From an uncultured Alistipes sp. (lineage in GTDB: Bacteria > Bacteroidota > Bacteroidia > Bacteroidales > Rikenellaceae): DNA of 64,000 bases. Positions 1 through 8,761 of this stretch are shown in pieces (position 1 is the first letter of the stretch; each line of letters opens with the position of its first letter). Below the pieces are notes generated by a model. The model ran no database searches and was not told where the DNA came from. It saw only the letters and a program-made list of their open reading frames with translations. A program made the translations under genes and the position numbers. The stretch is from positions 62,001 through 126,000 of the forward strand of contig URBK01000006.1 in assembly GCA_900546065.1 (NCBI GenBank), read 5' to 3'.

Positions 1-201
1 ATCCCACAACTTGTGTGTGAAGTCGGCCGTATCGCGCAGCAGCGGATTGAGGTTGCCCATGACGGCGATGACGGCACGGGCCTGACGGTTGCGCTGGTCG
101 CGGTCCTCGATCTCGAGCAGCTGGTCCACCATCTCATGAATATGGCGGCCGTACTCCGGAAGAAAGAGCTTGCGACGTGTGTAGTTATAGTTCTTTTTCA
201 T
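1..201 (-). CDS. DUF4290 family protein (3' part cut by window edge)
   Basis: The reverse strand reads from an ATG at 201 to the window edge (67 codons) without a stop. The start MKKNYNYTRRKLFLPEYGR, followed by an IEDRDQR segment, VMGN and FTHKLWD, matches my memory of the DUF4290 family, a conserved cytoplasmic Bacteroidota protein of unknown function. The C-terminal part lies outside the window. It is transcribed divergently from the sigma-54 activator at 415; the roughly 210 bases between the starts contain the activator's promoter. A TACGTTTT sequence just upstream of the ATG could be this gene's own -7 element, but that is weak. Confidence 0.75.
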   Translation of the reverse strand, partial: MKKNYNYTRRKLFLPEYGRHIHEMVDQLLEIEDRDQRNRQARAVIAVMGNLNPLLRDTADFTHKLWD

Positions 202-344
202 AAAACGTATTTGGCCATCACTCCCGCTGCGTGCGTTGCAATGACGCACACGGGTGTATGAACGGTGTTTTCGGTCGCGGAGAATAAACCTTTTACAGAT
301 TATCAAACAGCACTTTACGACTTCGGCCCCGAATGGCGTCGGGA

Positions 345-375
345 TTGGAATCACCGAATAAAGAGCCTATCTTTG
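345..375 (+). promoter_or_regulatory. Bacteroidota-type promoter of the sigma-54 activator gene
   Basis: TTG at 345-347, a 20-base spacer, and TATCTTTG at 368-375 match the Bacteroidota housekeeping consensus (TTG, 19-21 bases, TAnnTTTG) exactly. The expected transcription start near 382 leaves a leader of about 33 bases before the ATG at 415. This argues against the longer reading frame that opens at 265. Confidence 0.75.
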
Positions 376-414
376 ATTCCGCAAAGTAAATGCAAAATTG
401 TCAAAAATCAAAAT

Positions 415-1551
415 ATGGCAAAAGTTTTAATTATCGAACAATCAAAAAGTATGCGAAACACGCTGCGCGAGAGACTTGAGTTCGAGGGTTTCGCCACAAC
501 GGTCGCCGACCGGGACGAGGTGTCGGAGAGCGTCTGCGCCCGCCGCGGCTATGACGCCATCGTGGCGGGCGAAGGTTGCGACGACGTCTCGGCGCTGGGC
601 GTACCATTTATAATAGTGACACCTGCGGGCTCCATCGACGGGGCCGTCACGGCCGTCAAGAGCGGGGCCGAAGACTACCTCACCGCACCCGTGGACATGA
701 ACCGCCTTCTCGGGTCGCTGCGACGCATCGTAGAACACGAACAGGAGCCTGCAGCCGAGGCCGCCAAGCCCGCCGCGCGCAAGCGCACACCCCTCGAGAC
801 GGAACACATAATCGGTTCGTCGGAGGCCATCGGCCACGTGCGGCAACTCATCGACAAGGTCGCCCCGTCGGATGCCCGCGTCCTGATCACGGGCGAGAAC
901 GGCACGGGAAAGGAGCTCGTGGCGCGCTGGCTTCACGAGAAGAGCGCCCGCGTCGGCGCTCCCTTCGTCGAGGTGAACTGCGCGGCCATACCGTCCGAGC
1001 TTATCGAGAGCGAGCTTTTCGGACACGAGAAGGGCGCCTTCACATCCGCCATAAGACAACGCAAGGGCAAGTTCGAGCAGGCCAACGGCGGCACGCTCTT
1101 CATGGACGAGATAGGCGACATGTCTCTCTCGGCGCAGGCCAAGGTGCTGCGCGCGCTTCAGGAGAACAAGATCAGCCGCGTGGGCAGCGACAAGGACCTC
1201 ACGGTGGACGTACGCGTCATCGCCGCCACGAACAAGGACATACGCAGCGAGATCGCCCGCGGCAACTTCCGCGAAGATCTATATCACCGACTGAGCGTCA
1301 TCGTCATACGCGTCCCGCCCCTGCGCGAGCGGCGGGAAGACATCCCCGAACTGGTGCGATACTTTACCGGGCAGATCGGGCACGAGCACGACATCACCCC
1401 CAAGCCTGTCGACAAGGATGCCGTCGAAGCGCTCTCGGCCATGCCGTGGAGCGGCAACATACGCGAGCTGCGCAACGTGGTCGAGCGCCTTATGATCCTC
1501 AGCGGCGAGCATATCACCGCCGACGACGTCAAACGCTATTGTGAAGTATAA
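415..1551 (+). CDS. Sigma-54-dependent activator with degenerate receiver domain
   Basis: A 378-residue NtrC-type protein that should use ATP to remodel sigma-54 RNA polymerase. Residues 1-108 are receiver-like. Residues 128-378 are the AAA+ domain, with Walker A GENGTGKE (160-167), GAFTSA (207-212, in place of GAFTGA), Walker B GGTLFMDEIG (225-234) and an arginine-rich REDLYHRL sensor region. The receiver keeps Glu8 but has Gln9 for the second acidic residue, Gly52 at the phospho-Asp position and Ala91 for the conserved Lys, so phosphorylation is unlikely. The protein ends right after the NIRELRNVVERL segment and has no Fis-type helix-turn-helix. From memory, the GAFTSA variant and missing HTH are usual in this Bacteroidota subfamily; the dead receiver is not. 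Start chosen from the promoter position. Confidence 0.88.
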   Translation: MAKVLIIEQSKSMRNTLRERLEFEGFATTVADRDEVSESVCARRGYDAIVAGEGCDDVSALGVPFIIVTPAGSIDGAVTAVKSGAEDYLTAPVDMNRLLGSLRRIVEHEQEPAAEAAKPAARKRTPLETEHIIGSSEAIGHVRQLIDKVAPSDARVLITGENGTGKELVARWLHEKSARVGAPFVEVNCAAIPSELIESELFGHEKGAFTSAIRQRKGKFEQANGGTLFMDEIGDMSLSAQAKVLRALQENKISRVGSDKDLTVDVRVIAATNKDIRSEIARGNFREDLYHRLSVIVIRVPPLRERREDIPELVRYFTGQIGHEHDITPKPVDKDAVEALSAMPWSGNIRELRNVVERLMILSGEHITADDVKRYCEV

Positions 1552-1578
1552 GGGGTGCGGGACAGCCGCCCGCACCCC
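1552..1578. terminator. Hairpin between convergent genes
   Basis: A 10-bp perfect stem (GGGGTGCGGG / CCCGCACCCC) with a 7-base loop begins directly after the stop codon of the activator and lies before the end of the convergent GH30 gene. There is no clear T-run on either side, so it may be a bidirectional terminator or only an mRNA-end structure. Confidence 0.45.
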
Positions 1579-1616
1579 CATACAAGTCATAATATATCGC
1601 CGCAATCCGGCCCTTA

Positions 1617-3179
1617 TCACGCCTTCCCCACAAGCGTCACGACCGAACGTGCGGGTATCACAATCGCAGCACGGCCGCGCGTCTCGCCAATGGGTTTGAG
1701 ATTCTCACCCTCGGCATCCGAGGTACGGTATGCCTGCCAGCGGGTACGTCTGCCCCACTCGGGCGACACCTCCGACGGCTCGTCGCCATAATTTATCACC
1801 ACGATGACACGGCTGCCGTCGGCATTCTCGTATGCCGACACCATAAGTCCCGTAGGATCGGTGGCATCGACCATACCGTCGCACGCCACGTCGACACGGC
1901 AGGCTCCCGGACGTATGAAACGCGAGAAGTTGCCCATCGTCCAGAGCAGTTTCGAATCCTTGACGCGCCATGTCGACGGCGCAGCCCCCTCGTCGTGATA
2001 CTCACGCAGCAGGCCGTCCTTGTAATCCTCGCCCACGGCACGCCACCACTGCCATGCACGCGCATCGGCAAAGACCAGATCGTGGTGTATGATACGTGCC
2101 ACGTACAACGCCGTGCGCATCGTGAAGTCATATCCTCCGCCACCGCCGATCTCCTCGTCGTTGCCCATGATGCAATACTCCGTCTGCCAGAAGTCGACCC
2201 CGCGCGAGCGGAGCGTATCGCGCAGCGCCACACGCATGTCGCGCAGCATCTCAAGCGGCGTAGTGGTCCAATATGTGTGACCGGCTATGAGGCGCGGCAC
2301 GTTGGGCACATCACCTATATATGTATCGACACTGTCGCGCGTGAAGAATGACTGTATCTCGTAACCGCGGCGGCTGTCGGTCATGTGCGTACCGACAAGA
2401 CAACGGTAGTCCGACGACTCGGGTATGACGATCTGCGTCTCGAGGCCGCGCCGCGCGAACTCCTCACCCAGACGCCGCGTCAGGGCCGCGATCTCCACCT
2501 TTGTTGCAGGCGTACCCTCCTGCTTGGGCCCCTGCCAGTTCCAATGGCCATCGGGTTCGTTGAATGGCGAGACGTAGTCGAAGCGCACCGAGTCGTGACG
2601 CGCAATGCCCTCCACGACGTCTGCCATGTATGAAGCCCACGCATCGGCACACTCGGGTTTGAGGTTATAGGTATCGCCGCGGCCCGTATTGGTTGCGAGG
2701 CCGTTCTGCGTAAAACGCACGTCGGGCGAATTGAGGAACATGAGGAAGTGCTCCACGCCGCGTGCCCGCGCCTCGCGCAGCATGCGCCGCTGGCCGCGCA
2801 GTTTCTCCCAGTCGTACGTCCCATCCTCCGTAAAGAAACTCTCGCCGCGCGTAAATTCGTTTATCTGGCTCTCGGCGCCCTGCTCGGCACTTCCGGCCGT
2901 GAGGTTGAAACGCCATATCGAGAGACCTATGCCGAGCGGCTGCCCCGCAGCGTCACACTCCGTACTGAAGAGCCAGTCGGCCGTCTGCCGAACGGTCTTG
3001 TCCGACGCCTCACCCAGAAAACGCATCGTCCACGCATCCGAGGCGCCGAAGTTGTCGATCGTTTGGTGTCGAACCTTGTCGTTAACACGTATTGCCTTCG
3101 CATCCCCAGCATTGTCGCACGAGGCGGCTGCAAGCGCCGTACACAAAGCCATGCAGGCAGCCCCCGCACGGCCGATCAT
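1617..3179 (-). CDS. GH30-family glycoside hydrolase lipoprotein
   Basis: About 520 residues. The N-terminus is a lipoprotein signal with lipobox LAAASC (Cys about residue 21), so the enzyme is probably anchored to the outer membrane. The fold is a clan-A (beta/alpha)8 retaining glycosidase. SPFNEPDGHW holds the acid/base Glu (about 208) and FWQTEYC the nucleophile Glu (about 334), followed by a C-terminal beta-sandwich ending in SVVTLVGKA. The arrangement resembles GH30 endo-beta-1,6-galactanase-like enzymes; the exact substrate cannot be read from the sequence. Start choice: an in-frame ATG six codons upstream at 3197 is possible; the ATG at 3179 overlaps the stop (TAATG) of an 11-codon ORF starting near 3212. 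Neighbours downstream are convergent. Family confident, specificity not. Confidence 0.82.
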   Translation of the reverse strand: MIGRAGAACMALCTALAAASCDNAGDAKAIRVNDKVRHQTIDNFGASDAWTMRFLGEASDKTVRQTADWLFSTECDAAGQPLGIGLSIWRFNLTAGSAEQGAESQINEFTRGESFFTEDGTYDWEKLRGQRRMLREARARGVEHFLMFLNSPDVRFTQNGLATNTGRGDTYNLKPECADAWASYMADVVEGIARHDSVRFDYVSPFNEPDGHWNWQGPKQEGTPATKVEIAALTRRLGEEFARRGLETQIVIPESSDYRCLVGTHMTDSRRGYEIQSFFTRDSVDTYIGDVPNVPRLIAGHTYWTTTPLEMLRDMRVALRDTLRSRGVDFWQTEYCIMGNDEEIGGGGGYDFTMRTALYVARIIHHDLVFADARAWQWWRAVGEDYKDGLLREYHDEGAAPSTWRVKDSKLLWTMGNFSRFIRPGACRVDVACDGMVDATDPTGLMVSAYENADGSRVIVVINYGDEPSEVSPEWGRRTRWQAYRTSDAEGENLKPIGETRGRAAIVIPARSVVTLVGKA

Positions 3180-3250
3180 TACTTGAACCAATCCCATATC
3201 ATAAAGTTTTTCATATTTTCAGTCCGTCATACCGCCGTCCATATAAACGC

Positions 3251-4303
3251 CTAAGGCTGCAGATGCATATGCGCCGTCTGCGGGATGCCGTACCCGACCT
3301 CGCGGTCGGGCGCCGCGGCATTCGTACCGGCGGCATGCAGCAACTCCAACATCTCGCCCCGGCTCATGCGACGGTATTCGAGCAGCGCGCCGCACAACCC
3401 CGCTATCGCAGGAGCCGCGAAAGATGTACCCCGTCGAGGAGGCTGCACATAGGCGCACACGTCTGGCTTCACATACGGCACACCTTCCCAACCGACGGAA
3501 CTCAACGCCTCGCGCGTTACGCCGTCACCAGCGACCTGCCCCACGGAGATCACCTCCCTTACATCCGACGGGAAAGTGTTGTAACGCCACTGCCCGTCGC
3601 CTTCGTTGCCGGCACTCTGCACGAAGATCAGGCCGGGATTCGCCGTCAGCACACTGTCCACAAACCGCGATATGCGCGAAGAACGCCCGTCGAGCATTCC
3701 GGGCGAGTAGCCGCCGTAATCATCGAACACCGTATATCCTATCGACGACGATATTATGTCGACGTCGTGCGCCAAGAGCCAGCGGATGCCCTGCATCATA
3801 CGTTCCTCCTCGGCCCGCGGCTCGCGGCCGAAATCGTCGACTTCGGCCAGATAGTATTCGGCCTCCCACGCAAGGCCCTTGATCGTATCGCCGCCACCGA
3901 CGCATCCGCCCATGCAGGCCAGCGCGTAGGCCCCGTGATCCCGATCGCGGCCCCGTTCCGCAAGGAAAAAGCCTGTCGTATCGCCATCGACGAAATCGGC
4001 GTAGGCCGCAACATGCAGATCACGCGTCCACCGACGCTCGTACATGCCGCCGAAGCCCGTGTCTATCACCCCGATCCTTACGCCGCGGCCGCTCAACCGC
4101 AGAGAATCGAACCCTTCGTCTACCATCATAGCCGGCGCCTTGGTATATACACGGCTCCCGACAAGCGCATATTCCTCAACGGGATCGCGGAATTGGGAGC
4201 GTCCGATAAAATAGCCCATAACAGCCAAAACGACAATCAGGCCCAACAGCACACATGCCAAAATACCCAATATGTGAAATACTTTCGACAGCATTTTTTT
4301 CAT
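3251..4303 (-). CDS. Membrane-anchored S8 (subtilisin-like) serine protease
   Basis: A 350-residue subtilase. Residues 10-33 form one hydrophobic segment after a short basic N-terminus (MKKMLSKVF), consistent with a signal anchor facing the periplasm. The catalytic triad is visible: Asp81 in GVIDTGFGG, His123 in RDHGAYA, Ser294 in GTSFAAPAIAG, with the oxyanion Asn233 in SAGNEGDG. There is no long propeptide and no C-terminal sorting domain, so it is a compact protease for envelope proteins. The start at 4303 follows a GGCGGGAAA stretch; the frame is open 24 codons further upstream but that part (many Cys, Gly and Ala) looks like out-of-frame translation. It follows the DUF4954 gene by about 140 bases on the same strand and may be co-transcribed with it. 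Confidence 0.85.
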   Translation of the reverse strand: MKKMLSKVFHILGILACVLLGLIVVLAVMGYFIGRSQFRDPVEEYALVGSRVYTKAPAMMVDEGFDSLRLSGRGVRIGVIDTGFGGMYERRWTRDLHVAAYADFVDGDTTGFFLAERGRDRDHGAYALACMGGCVGGGDTIKGLAWEAEYYLAEVDDFGREPRAEEERMMQGIRWLLAHDVDIISSSIGYTVFDDYGGYSPGMLDGRSSRISRFVDSVLTANPGLIFVQSAGNEGDGQWRYNTFPSDVREVISVGQVAGDGVTREALSSVGWEGVPYVKPDVCAYVQPPRRGTSFAAPAIAGLCGALLEYRRMSRGEMLELLHAAGTNAAAPDREVGYGIPQTAHMHLQP

Positions 4304-4444
4304 TTTCCCGCCGTATGGCGACTTCCCTGCAACAGTTGCGGCCGCGCCGCCCGAGCAACACGGCCGCAACCGCAAAAATAATCTTTTTTACCATATATTT
4401 ACACCTTTCCGACCTTTTTCACCGCGGACGGCAAGGTGCAACGG

Positions 4445-6187
4445 CTACTCCTTCAATCCGCGCACGGCACGGTAGTCCTCGATGCGCTCCTCCTCGTCGG
4501 CCGAGTCCAGACCGTAACTTACCGACAGTTCGATCGAGCTGTCACGTTCGCGGTCGGCATCCGTAATGCGGCGCAGAGCATCATATTCCGCCCGTCCCAC
4601 GGTGACAGCCTCCGCCAAATCTGCAGCCGAAGGTTCGCGCCCCAGAATCGCCCCCAGAACATCCACCGCCCACGAGTGGGCATAGTCGGCATAGTGTGCG
4701 GCAAAGGCTCGGAACATGGCGTCGACCTCATCCGTCGAGGTGACGGCGCCGCTCTCGATCATATCGAGTATGCGCAGCGTCTCACGCCGCGTGATATACT
4801 GTCCCGCCAGATCGAACCACTCGCCGCTGCCGTCATACTCGGGATCAGTATGCCCCGTCCCGATCATGGCTCCGAGCGCCGCCGCGATAGCCTTGTTATA
4901 GAGACGCAGTCCGCGGCGAAGGTCGGCCGTGCGGATCCACGTCTTGTCGTAGCGATACTCCTCGGCATCGGGGTCACGGTGGCGCAGCTCCCGTATCGTA
5001 CCCACGGCACGGAGCATCGCCCCCGTAACATAAGGATTATACTCCTCGAAGTTAACCACGTCACGGAACTTGCGCCGTTTGTCGCGCGCGGGCCACTTCT
5101 CCACATCGCGCACGACACCATAGCTCGCAAGGTTCGCCCCCGGCATCAGCCGCGAACGCCCGTCCCGCTCGATAAGGTACGAATACGGAAAGACCGACGT
5201 ATCGTGGTGATACGAGTGGTGACCCATCACCATCGTAAAGGCCCCCTCCAACGCCGGAGACATGATATATGCGCTCGATGCGAACTTGCAGCCGCGCAGA
5301 TGCACGGCCTGATGCACGGCACCGCTCTTGAAGAGGTGGTTGCTCTGATTCGAGCCGCTGCCTGCGTTGAAGAAGGAGAACATGCCCGCTATAAGCAGCG
5401 ACGACTTGTGATGCGAGACGGTATAGGGACCTGCGAAGATCGAGGTAGCCTCACCGTTCTCGCAATGCGAATTGGCGAAGAAGAGCGACTCGGCCGCCGT
5501 GAAGCCGTTGTCCAGACGGCAGCTCTCCCCGACGAAGCAGTGCTCCACAATGGCGCCGTTGTCGATGACGGCACCCTCGGCCGCGATGAAGTCGTACGCC
5601 TTGACGTCGACACCGACCTTCACGCCGTCGCACAGCGTCCCGTTCTCAAGGGCCGACGCCCCGTCGACCGTCACATCGTCGCCGATACGCATCTCGCGCA
5701 CGAAGCGCGCACCCACGATACGGCAGTTGCGGCCCACCTCGCCGCACGAGGCCGAACGGCGCTCGGCATAGGCCGCAATCATCGACTCCAGAGCGGCTAT
5801 CATACGCGGGCGGTGACGATAGACGGCCATTACGTATGCCACCTGCGCCGTCAGCGTATCGTATATCATGATTGCACGGCCGCCGTTCTCGTTCATGGCC
5901 GCCACCTCCACGCCGTTGCCGAACGACGTGCGGGCGCGGCATTCAAGCGCCGTGACGGTATCGACTATCGTCCCCTCCCCTATATGGTAGTTCGCCACGC
6001 GCGAGCGGTAGATCCGCACGCCCGAAGCTATCGTAACCTCACCGTCGAAATGGCTGTAAGAGAGTTGCGTGGGGGCAAAATCATCCGACACGTGCACTCC
6101 AGCCCACGACGAAGAGGTGTTCCCCCTGCGTTCCAGTTCGGCAATCTCCTCCGATGTCAAAGCTCTAAGATGTGTCATTTCCGTCAT
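4445..6187 (-). CDS. DUF4954 family protein (left-handed beta-helix, acyltransferase-like fold)
   Basis: A 580-residue protein matching my memory of the Bacteroidota DUF4954 family. Signature stretches include FGNGVEVAAMNENGGR, YRHRPRMI, FAGPYTVSHHKSSLLIAGMF and FNAGSGSNQSNHLFKSG. The middle part (about 60-300) has the short hydrophobic periodicity (IG..VTVDGAS, DNGAIVEHCFVG) of left-handed beta-helix sugar or acyl transferases, so binding of a nucleotide sugar or other UDP ligand is plausible but unproven. No signal peptide, so cytoplasmic. A TATCTTTG element at 6203-6210 (reverse strand) lies 15 bases before the ATG at 6187; this rules out the TTG-initiated extension to 6205. The next gene downstream is the subtilase. 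Confidence 0.85.
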   Translation of the reverse strand: MTEMTHLRALTSEEIAELERRGNTSSSWAGVHVSDDFAPTQLSYSHFDGEVTIASGVRIYRSRVANYHIGEGTIVDTVTALECRARTSFGNGVEVAAMNENGGRAIMIYDTLTAQVAYVMAVYRHRPRMIAALESMIAAYAERRSASCGEVGRNCRIVGARFVREMRIGDDVTVDGASALENGTLCDGVKVGVDVKAYDFIAAEGAVIDNGAIVEHCFVGESCRLDNGFTAAESLFFANSHCENGEATSIFAGPYTVSHHKSSLLIAGMFSFFNAGSGSNQSNHLFKSGAVHQAVHLRGCKFASSAYIMSPALEGAFTMVMGHHSYHHDTSVFPYSYLIERDGRSRLMPGANLASYGVVRDVEKWPARDKRRKFRDVVNFEEYNPYVTGAMLRAVGTIRELRHRDPDAEEYRYDKTWIRTADLRRGLRLYNKAIAAALGAMIGTGHTDPEYDGSGEWFDLAGQYITRRETLRILDMIESGAVTSTDEVDAMFRAFAAHYADYAHSWAVDVLGAILGREPSAADLAEAVTVGRAEYDALRRITDADRERDSSIELSVSYGLDSADEEERIEDYRAVRGLKE

Positions 6188-6202
6188 GTTTATTGAGCGC
6201 CG

Positions 6203-6210
6203 CAAAGATA
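6203..6210 (-). promoter_or_regulatory. -7 element of DUF4954 gene
   Basis: TATCTTTG on the reverse strand, an exact match to TAnnTTTG, 15 bases upstream of the ATG at 6187. No convincing TTG at -33 is visible; the upstream sequence is AT-rich. Confidence 0.5.
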
Positions 6211-6514
6211 ATAAAAATTTTTAATAACGATCATCCATCGTATCCTGCGCGTCCATCGCATCTGCAAGCACACACAAACACTTAATTATAAATATATTAC
6301 ACGCAAAGCACATCATTCGGCACGATAAATCGGCCTCAGATCCAAACCCTTGGCATACAAGATGGATGAACGGACGGAGCCATGCGGCAAGATCAAAATA
6401 CCAACTCCATGTGTACATAACGCGGCAAACGTCCAAATATTATTCCACGCCGCCGACACTCGGCCGACATACCGTAAAACAACACATGAATACACCCGTC
6501 AGCAGCCTAAACAT
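6211..6514. other. Intergenic region with no gene seen
   Basis: About 300 bases upstream of the DUF4954 gene. Short open frames occur in several frames but none has family resemblance or a promoter. Apart from the AT-rich promoter-proximal part I see nothing specific. Confidence 0.5.
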
Positions 6515-6546
6515 AAAATCCCCCGACAATATTGTCGGGGGATTTT
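6515..6546. terminator. Perfect 16-bp palindrome, terminator of the hydrolase pseudogene
   Basis: A perfect inverted repeat: AAAATCCCCCGACAAT followed at once by its reverse complement. It is flanked by A-run and T-run on opposite sides, so it can terminate in both directions. It lies 16 bases past the end of the reverse-strand alpha/beta hydrolase gene. Confidence 0.75.
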
Positions 6547-6562
6547 GTAATGTGTGCAGGGC

Positions 6563-7512
6563 CTATTTGAGGTGCTGCTTGATGAACTCCTCGACCAGAT
6601 CGAGCATCTCGGGTGTCCAGAACTGCCAGCTGCCATGGTCGGCATTGCGCAGCGCGTGGAATTCATACTCGCGCCAGTATTTTTCGAGTTCGTTTGCCAG
6701 CGAATCCGACTGCGAGAAGGGCACCACGCGATCCTTCGTGCCGTGTGCCAGAAATACGGGCGGCAGATCATCCGCATCCTTTATATAATACAACGGGCTT
6801 GCAGCCATCGCTGCCTCGGGCGCCTCCCATACCGCCTTGCGGCCTATGAGCAGACCCTCGGGACTCTCCGCATCGCCCTTCGTGGCGGCCGTCGGGTCAT
6901 CCTTCATGTGCAGCACGTCAGTCGGCGGGAAGTATGCGATTATGCCGTTCGTTTCGGGCAGGGTGTCGTGACCGATATGCAGACCCGTAAACAGCGCAGT
7001 ATGCGCTCCCGACGAACTGCCCAGACGAAGATGTTCCTTTCGTCGACACCATATTCGTCGGCATGCTCCCTCATATACCCAATGGCCGTGATGGCATCGT
7101 CACGCTGCGCGGGGAAGGTCGCAACCTCCGAAGGACGGTACTCGACAATGGCAATGACATACCCGCGCTTGGCCATGGCCGAGATCTGCGGCACGTCTGC
7201 GTAGAGATCCTGCTTCATCCACGCCGAGCCGCGCACATACATGATGCACGGGAAACGCCGCTGCGTATCGTCGTATGGTTGCGGCATGACGATCTGCAGC
7301 TTCAGGTCGTGGCCATCCTTCGTGGCATATACCACATCCTTCAGATAGGTCAGCTTCCAAAGCTCGTCCTTCTGATCCAACATCTGCACCCGATCGTTCG
7401 TCGGTATGGCCTCGGGGAAATCCCGGCTGTTGTTCCTCGGGACGTTCTGGGCTGCGGCCGCAACCGACATACTGCATAATGCCATGGCAATACAAAGTTT
7501 TCTTACGTTCAT
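6563..7512 (-). pseudogene. Alpha/beta hydrolase (secreted esterase-like), single-base frameshift
   Basis: The gene begins at 7512 with a signal peptide (MNVRKLCIAMALCSMSVAAAAQ) and reads as an alpha/beta hydrolase: PCIMYVRGSAWMK (oxyanion-type HGG-like motif), then the strand YGVDERNIFVW. At the CCC run at 7020-7022 (GGG on the coding strand) the frame breaks. Moving by one base restores the expected GSSSGAHTALFTG nucleophile elbow (GxSxG) and then the rest, including PPVFLAHGTKDRVVPF (Asp) and NADHGSW (His). So one G appears to be missing exactly before the catalytic serine. The first frame runs on to a stop at 6940; the second frame ends at 6563. About 315 residues if repaired. Either a recent pseudogene, a phase-variable homopolymer, or a sequencing error. 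Confidence 0.85.
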
Positions 7513-7833
7513 GATTCAAATTCGTTACACAAATACATCCCCGCGCCGACGACTTACGTTTCTGTCATTCCACACATTTAGGATGCAGCAATGCAGAATC
7601 CCGTTCGGGGCGGGGATCGTTCATGCAACGGAACAAACGGCTCGAAAATTGTGCCAACGGATCGTCCGCGCGCGAATTTGCCTGCTGCGGACAATCACCG
7701 CATCGTCCGCGCGGACGCCATCCGCATACACACGGCCGGCCGAAAGGTCTCAACGGCGCGAGGACAACCGCGACCGAACGGAATGGAGTTCAGGCAATCC
7801 GATTCAAATGTGCATTTCAGCTCTCACCCTCTG
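7513..7833. other. Intergenic region with nothing recognised
   Basis: About 320 bases between the end of the arsenic operon and the start of the hydrolase gene, both on the reverse strand. GC-rich, with short overlapping open frames only. I see no terminator with a T-run after the permease gene and no clear promoter for the hydrolase. Confidence 0.4.
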
Positions 7834-8742
7834 TCACAATAATATATTGAACAGATAGCCGGAGACAACGGCCGTCAGGAAAATGACCAGCACGATCATG
7901 GCCACAAGTTGCTTCTTGAAGATACTTGCCAACATGGTCATTTCGGGTATAGCCATTCCGGCGCCTCCGATAATCAGCGATATTACCGCTCCGATGCTCA
8001 TTCCTTTTCCCATCAGCGCCAGACCGATCGGTATGGCCGTCTCGGCACGAATGTACAGTGGAATACCCAATACGGCAGCTACGGGAATGGCAAACGGATT
8101 GTCCGGGCCCGCTACCTTCATGACAAAATCCTGAGGCATGTAACCGTAAATACCGGCACCCAAAGCAACACCTACAAGCAAGTATCCCATGATTGGCCGC
8201 AGGCTGTCCCATGCTCCGGCAAAGGCCACCTTCAGCTTGCTCGGGAACGGCAGCGAGTGTTTGTCAACAACCTCATGGCTACCGGCACAGCAGGATGCCG
8301 GCTTCAGACGGACATTTTTCACATACTTTTGGGCCCCGATCTTTTCGAGCAGAAACCCGAACAGTATGGAACACAAAAAGGCAATAACAAAATAGGCAAC
8401 CATCGCTTTTATTCCGACCATGGCACCAAGCATTCCGAGAATAATCGGATTAAGCAATGGCGATGCGACCAAAAAAGACATGGTCGAACCGAAAGGAACC
8501 CCTGCATTCAGGAATCCTACGGTCATAGGTATTGTCGAGCAGGCGCAAAACGGAGTCAATGCCCCGAAGCCTGCGGCGACGATATTTCCGAAAACTCCCG
8601 CGCCCGAAAGCCTCCTGCGGATCTTCTCTTCCGGGACATACATCAGAATAATCTCCACCAGAGCGCTGATAAACACGAATAATGCAATCAGCTCGATGGT
8701 TATCAGCACAAAATATCGGAGTGTATCAATCAGTGTATTCAT
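7834..8742 (-). CDS. ArsP-type permease (organoarsenical efflux family)
   Basis: About 302 residues, strongly hydrophobic with about eight membrane helices. The motif FGALTPFCACSTIPMTVGFLNAGVPFG near the first third is characteristic of the predicted permease family that contains ArsP (PF03773); its Cys pair (CAC) is where trivalent methylarsenite is thought to bind in ArsP. A short cytoplasmic loop in the middle carries SCCAGSHE, a further Cys pair. It is the last gene of the arsenic operon, 19 bases after arsC. Start at 8742 (MNTLIDTLRYF); an in-frame ATG six codons upstream exists. Alternative role: another thiol-linked metabolite or metal exporter. Confidence 0.8.
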   Translation of the reverse strand: MNTLIDTLRYFVLITIELIALFVFISALVEIILMYVPEEKIRRRLSGAGVFGNIVAAGFGALTPFCACSTIPMTVGFLNAGVPFGSTMSFLVASPLLNPIILGMLGAMVGIKAMVAYFVIAFLCSILFGFLLEKIGAQKYVKNVRLKPASCCAGSHEVVDKHSLPFPSKLKVAFAGAWDSLRPIMGYLLVGVALGAGIYGYMPQDFVMKVAGPDNPFAIPVAAVLGIPLYIRAETAIPIGLALMGKGMSIGAVISLIIGGAGMAIPEMTMLASIFKKQLVAMIVLVIFLTAVVSGYLFNILL

Positions 8743-8761
8743 AATCGTTCCCCTTTTCACC

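Noticed and set aside
265..414. 50-codon N-terminal extension of the sigma-54 activator
   Set aside because: The consensus promoter at 345-375 lies inside this stretch, and the receiver domain starts exactly at the ATG at 415.
3180..3220. Short ORF (11 codons) overlapping the GH30 start as a regulatory leader peptide
   Set aside because: No matching codon bias, terminator or antiterminator nearby; the TAATG overlap alone is weak evidence.
4436..6196. Long antisense open frame over the DUF4954 gene
   Set aside because: Long opposite-strand frames are expected in GC-rich DNA with strong third-position bias; the reverse-strand reading matches a known family over its whole length. The same applies to the antisense frames over the beta-galactosidase, peptidase, amylase and oxidoreductase genes.
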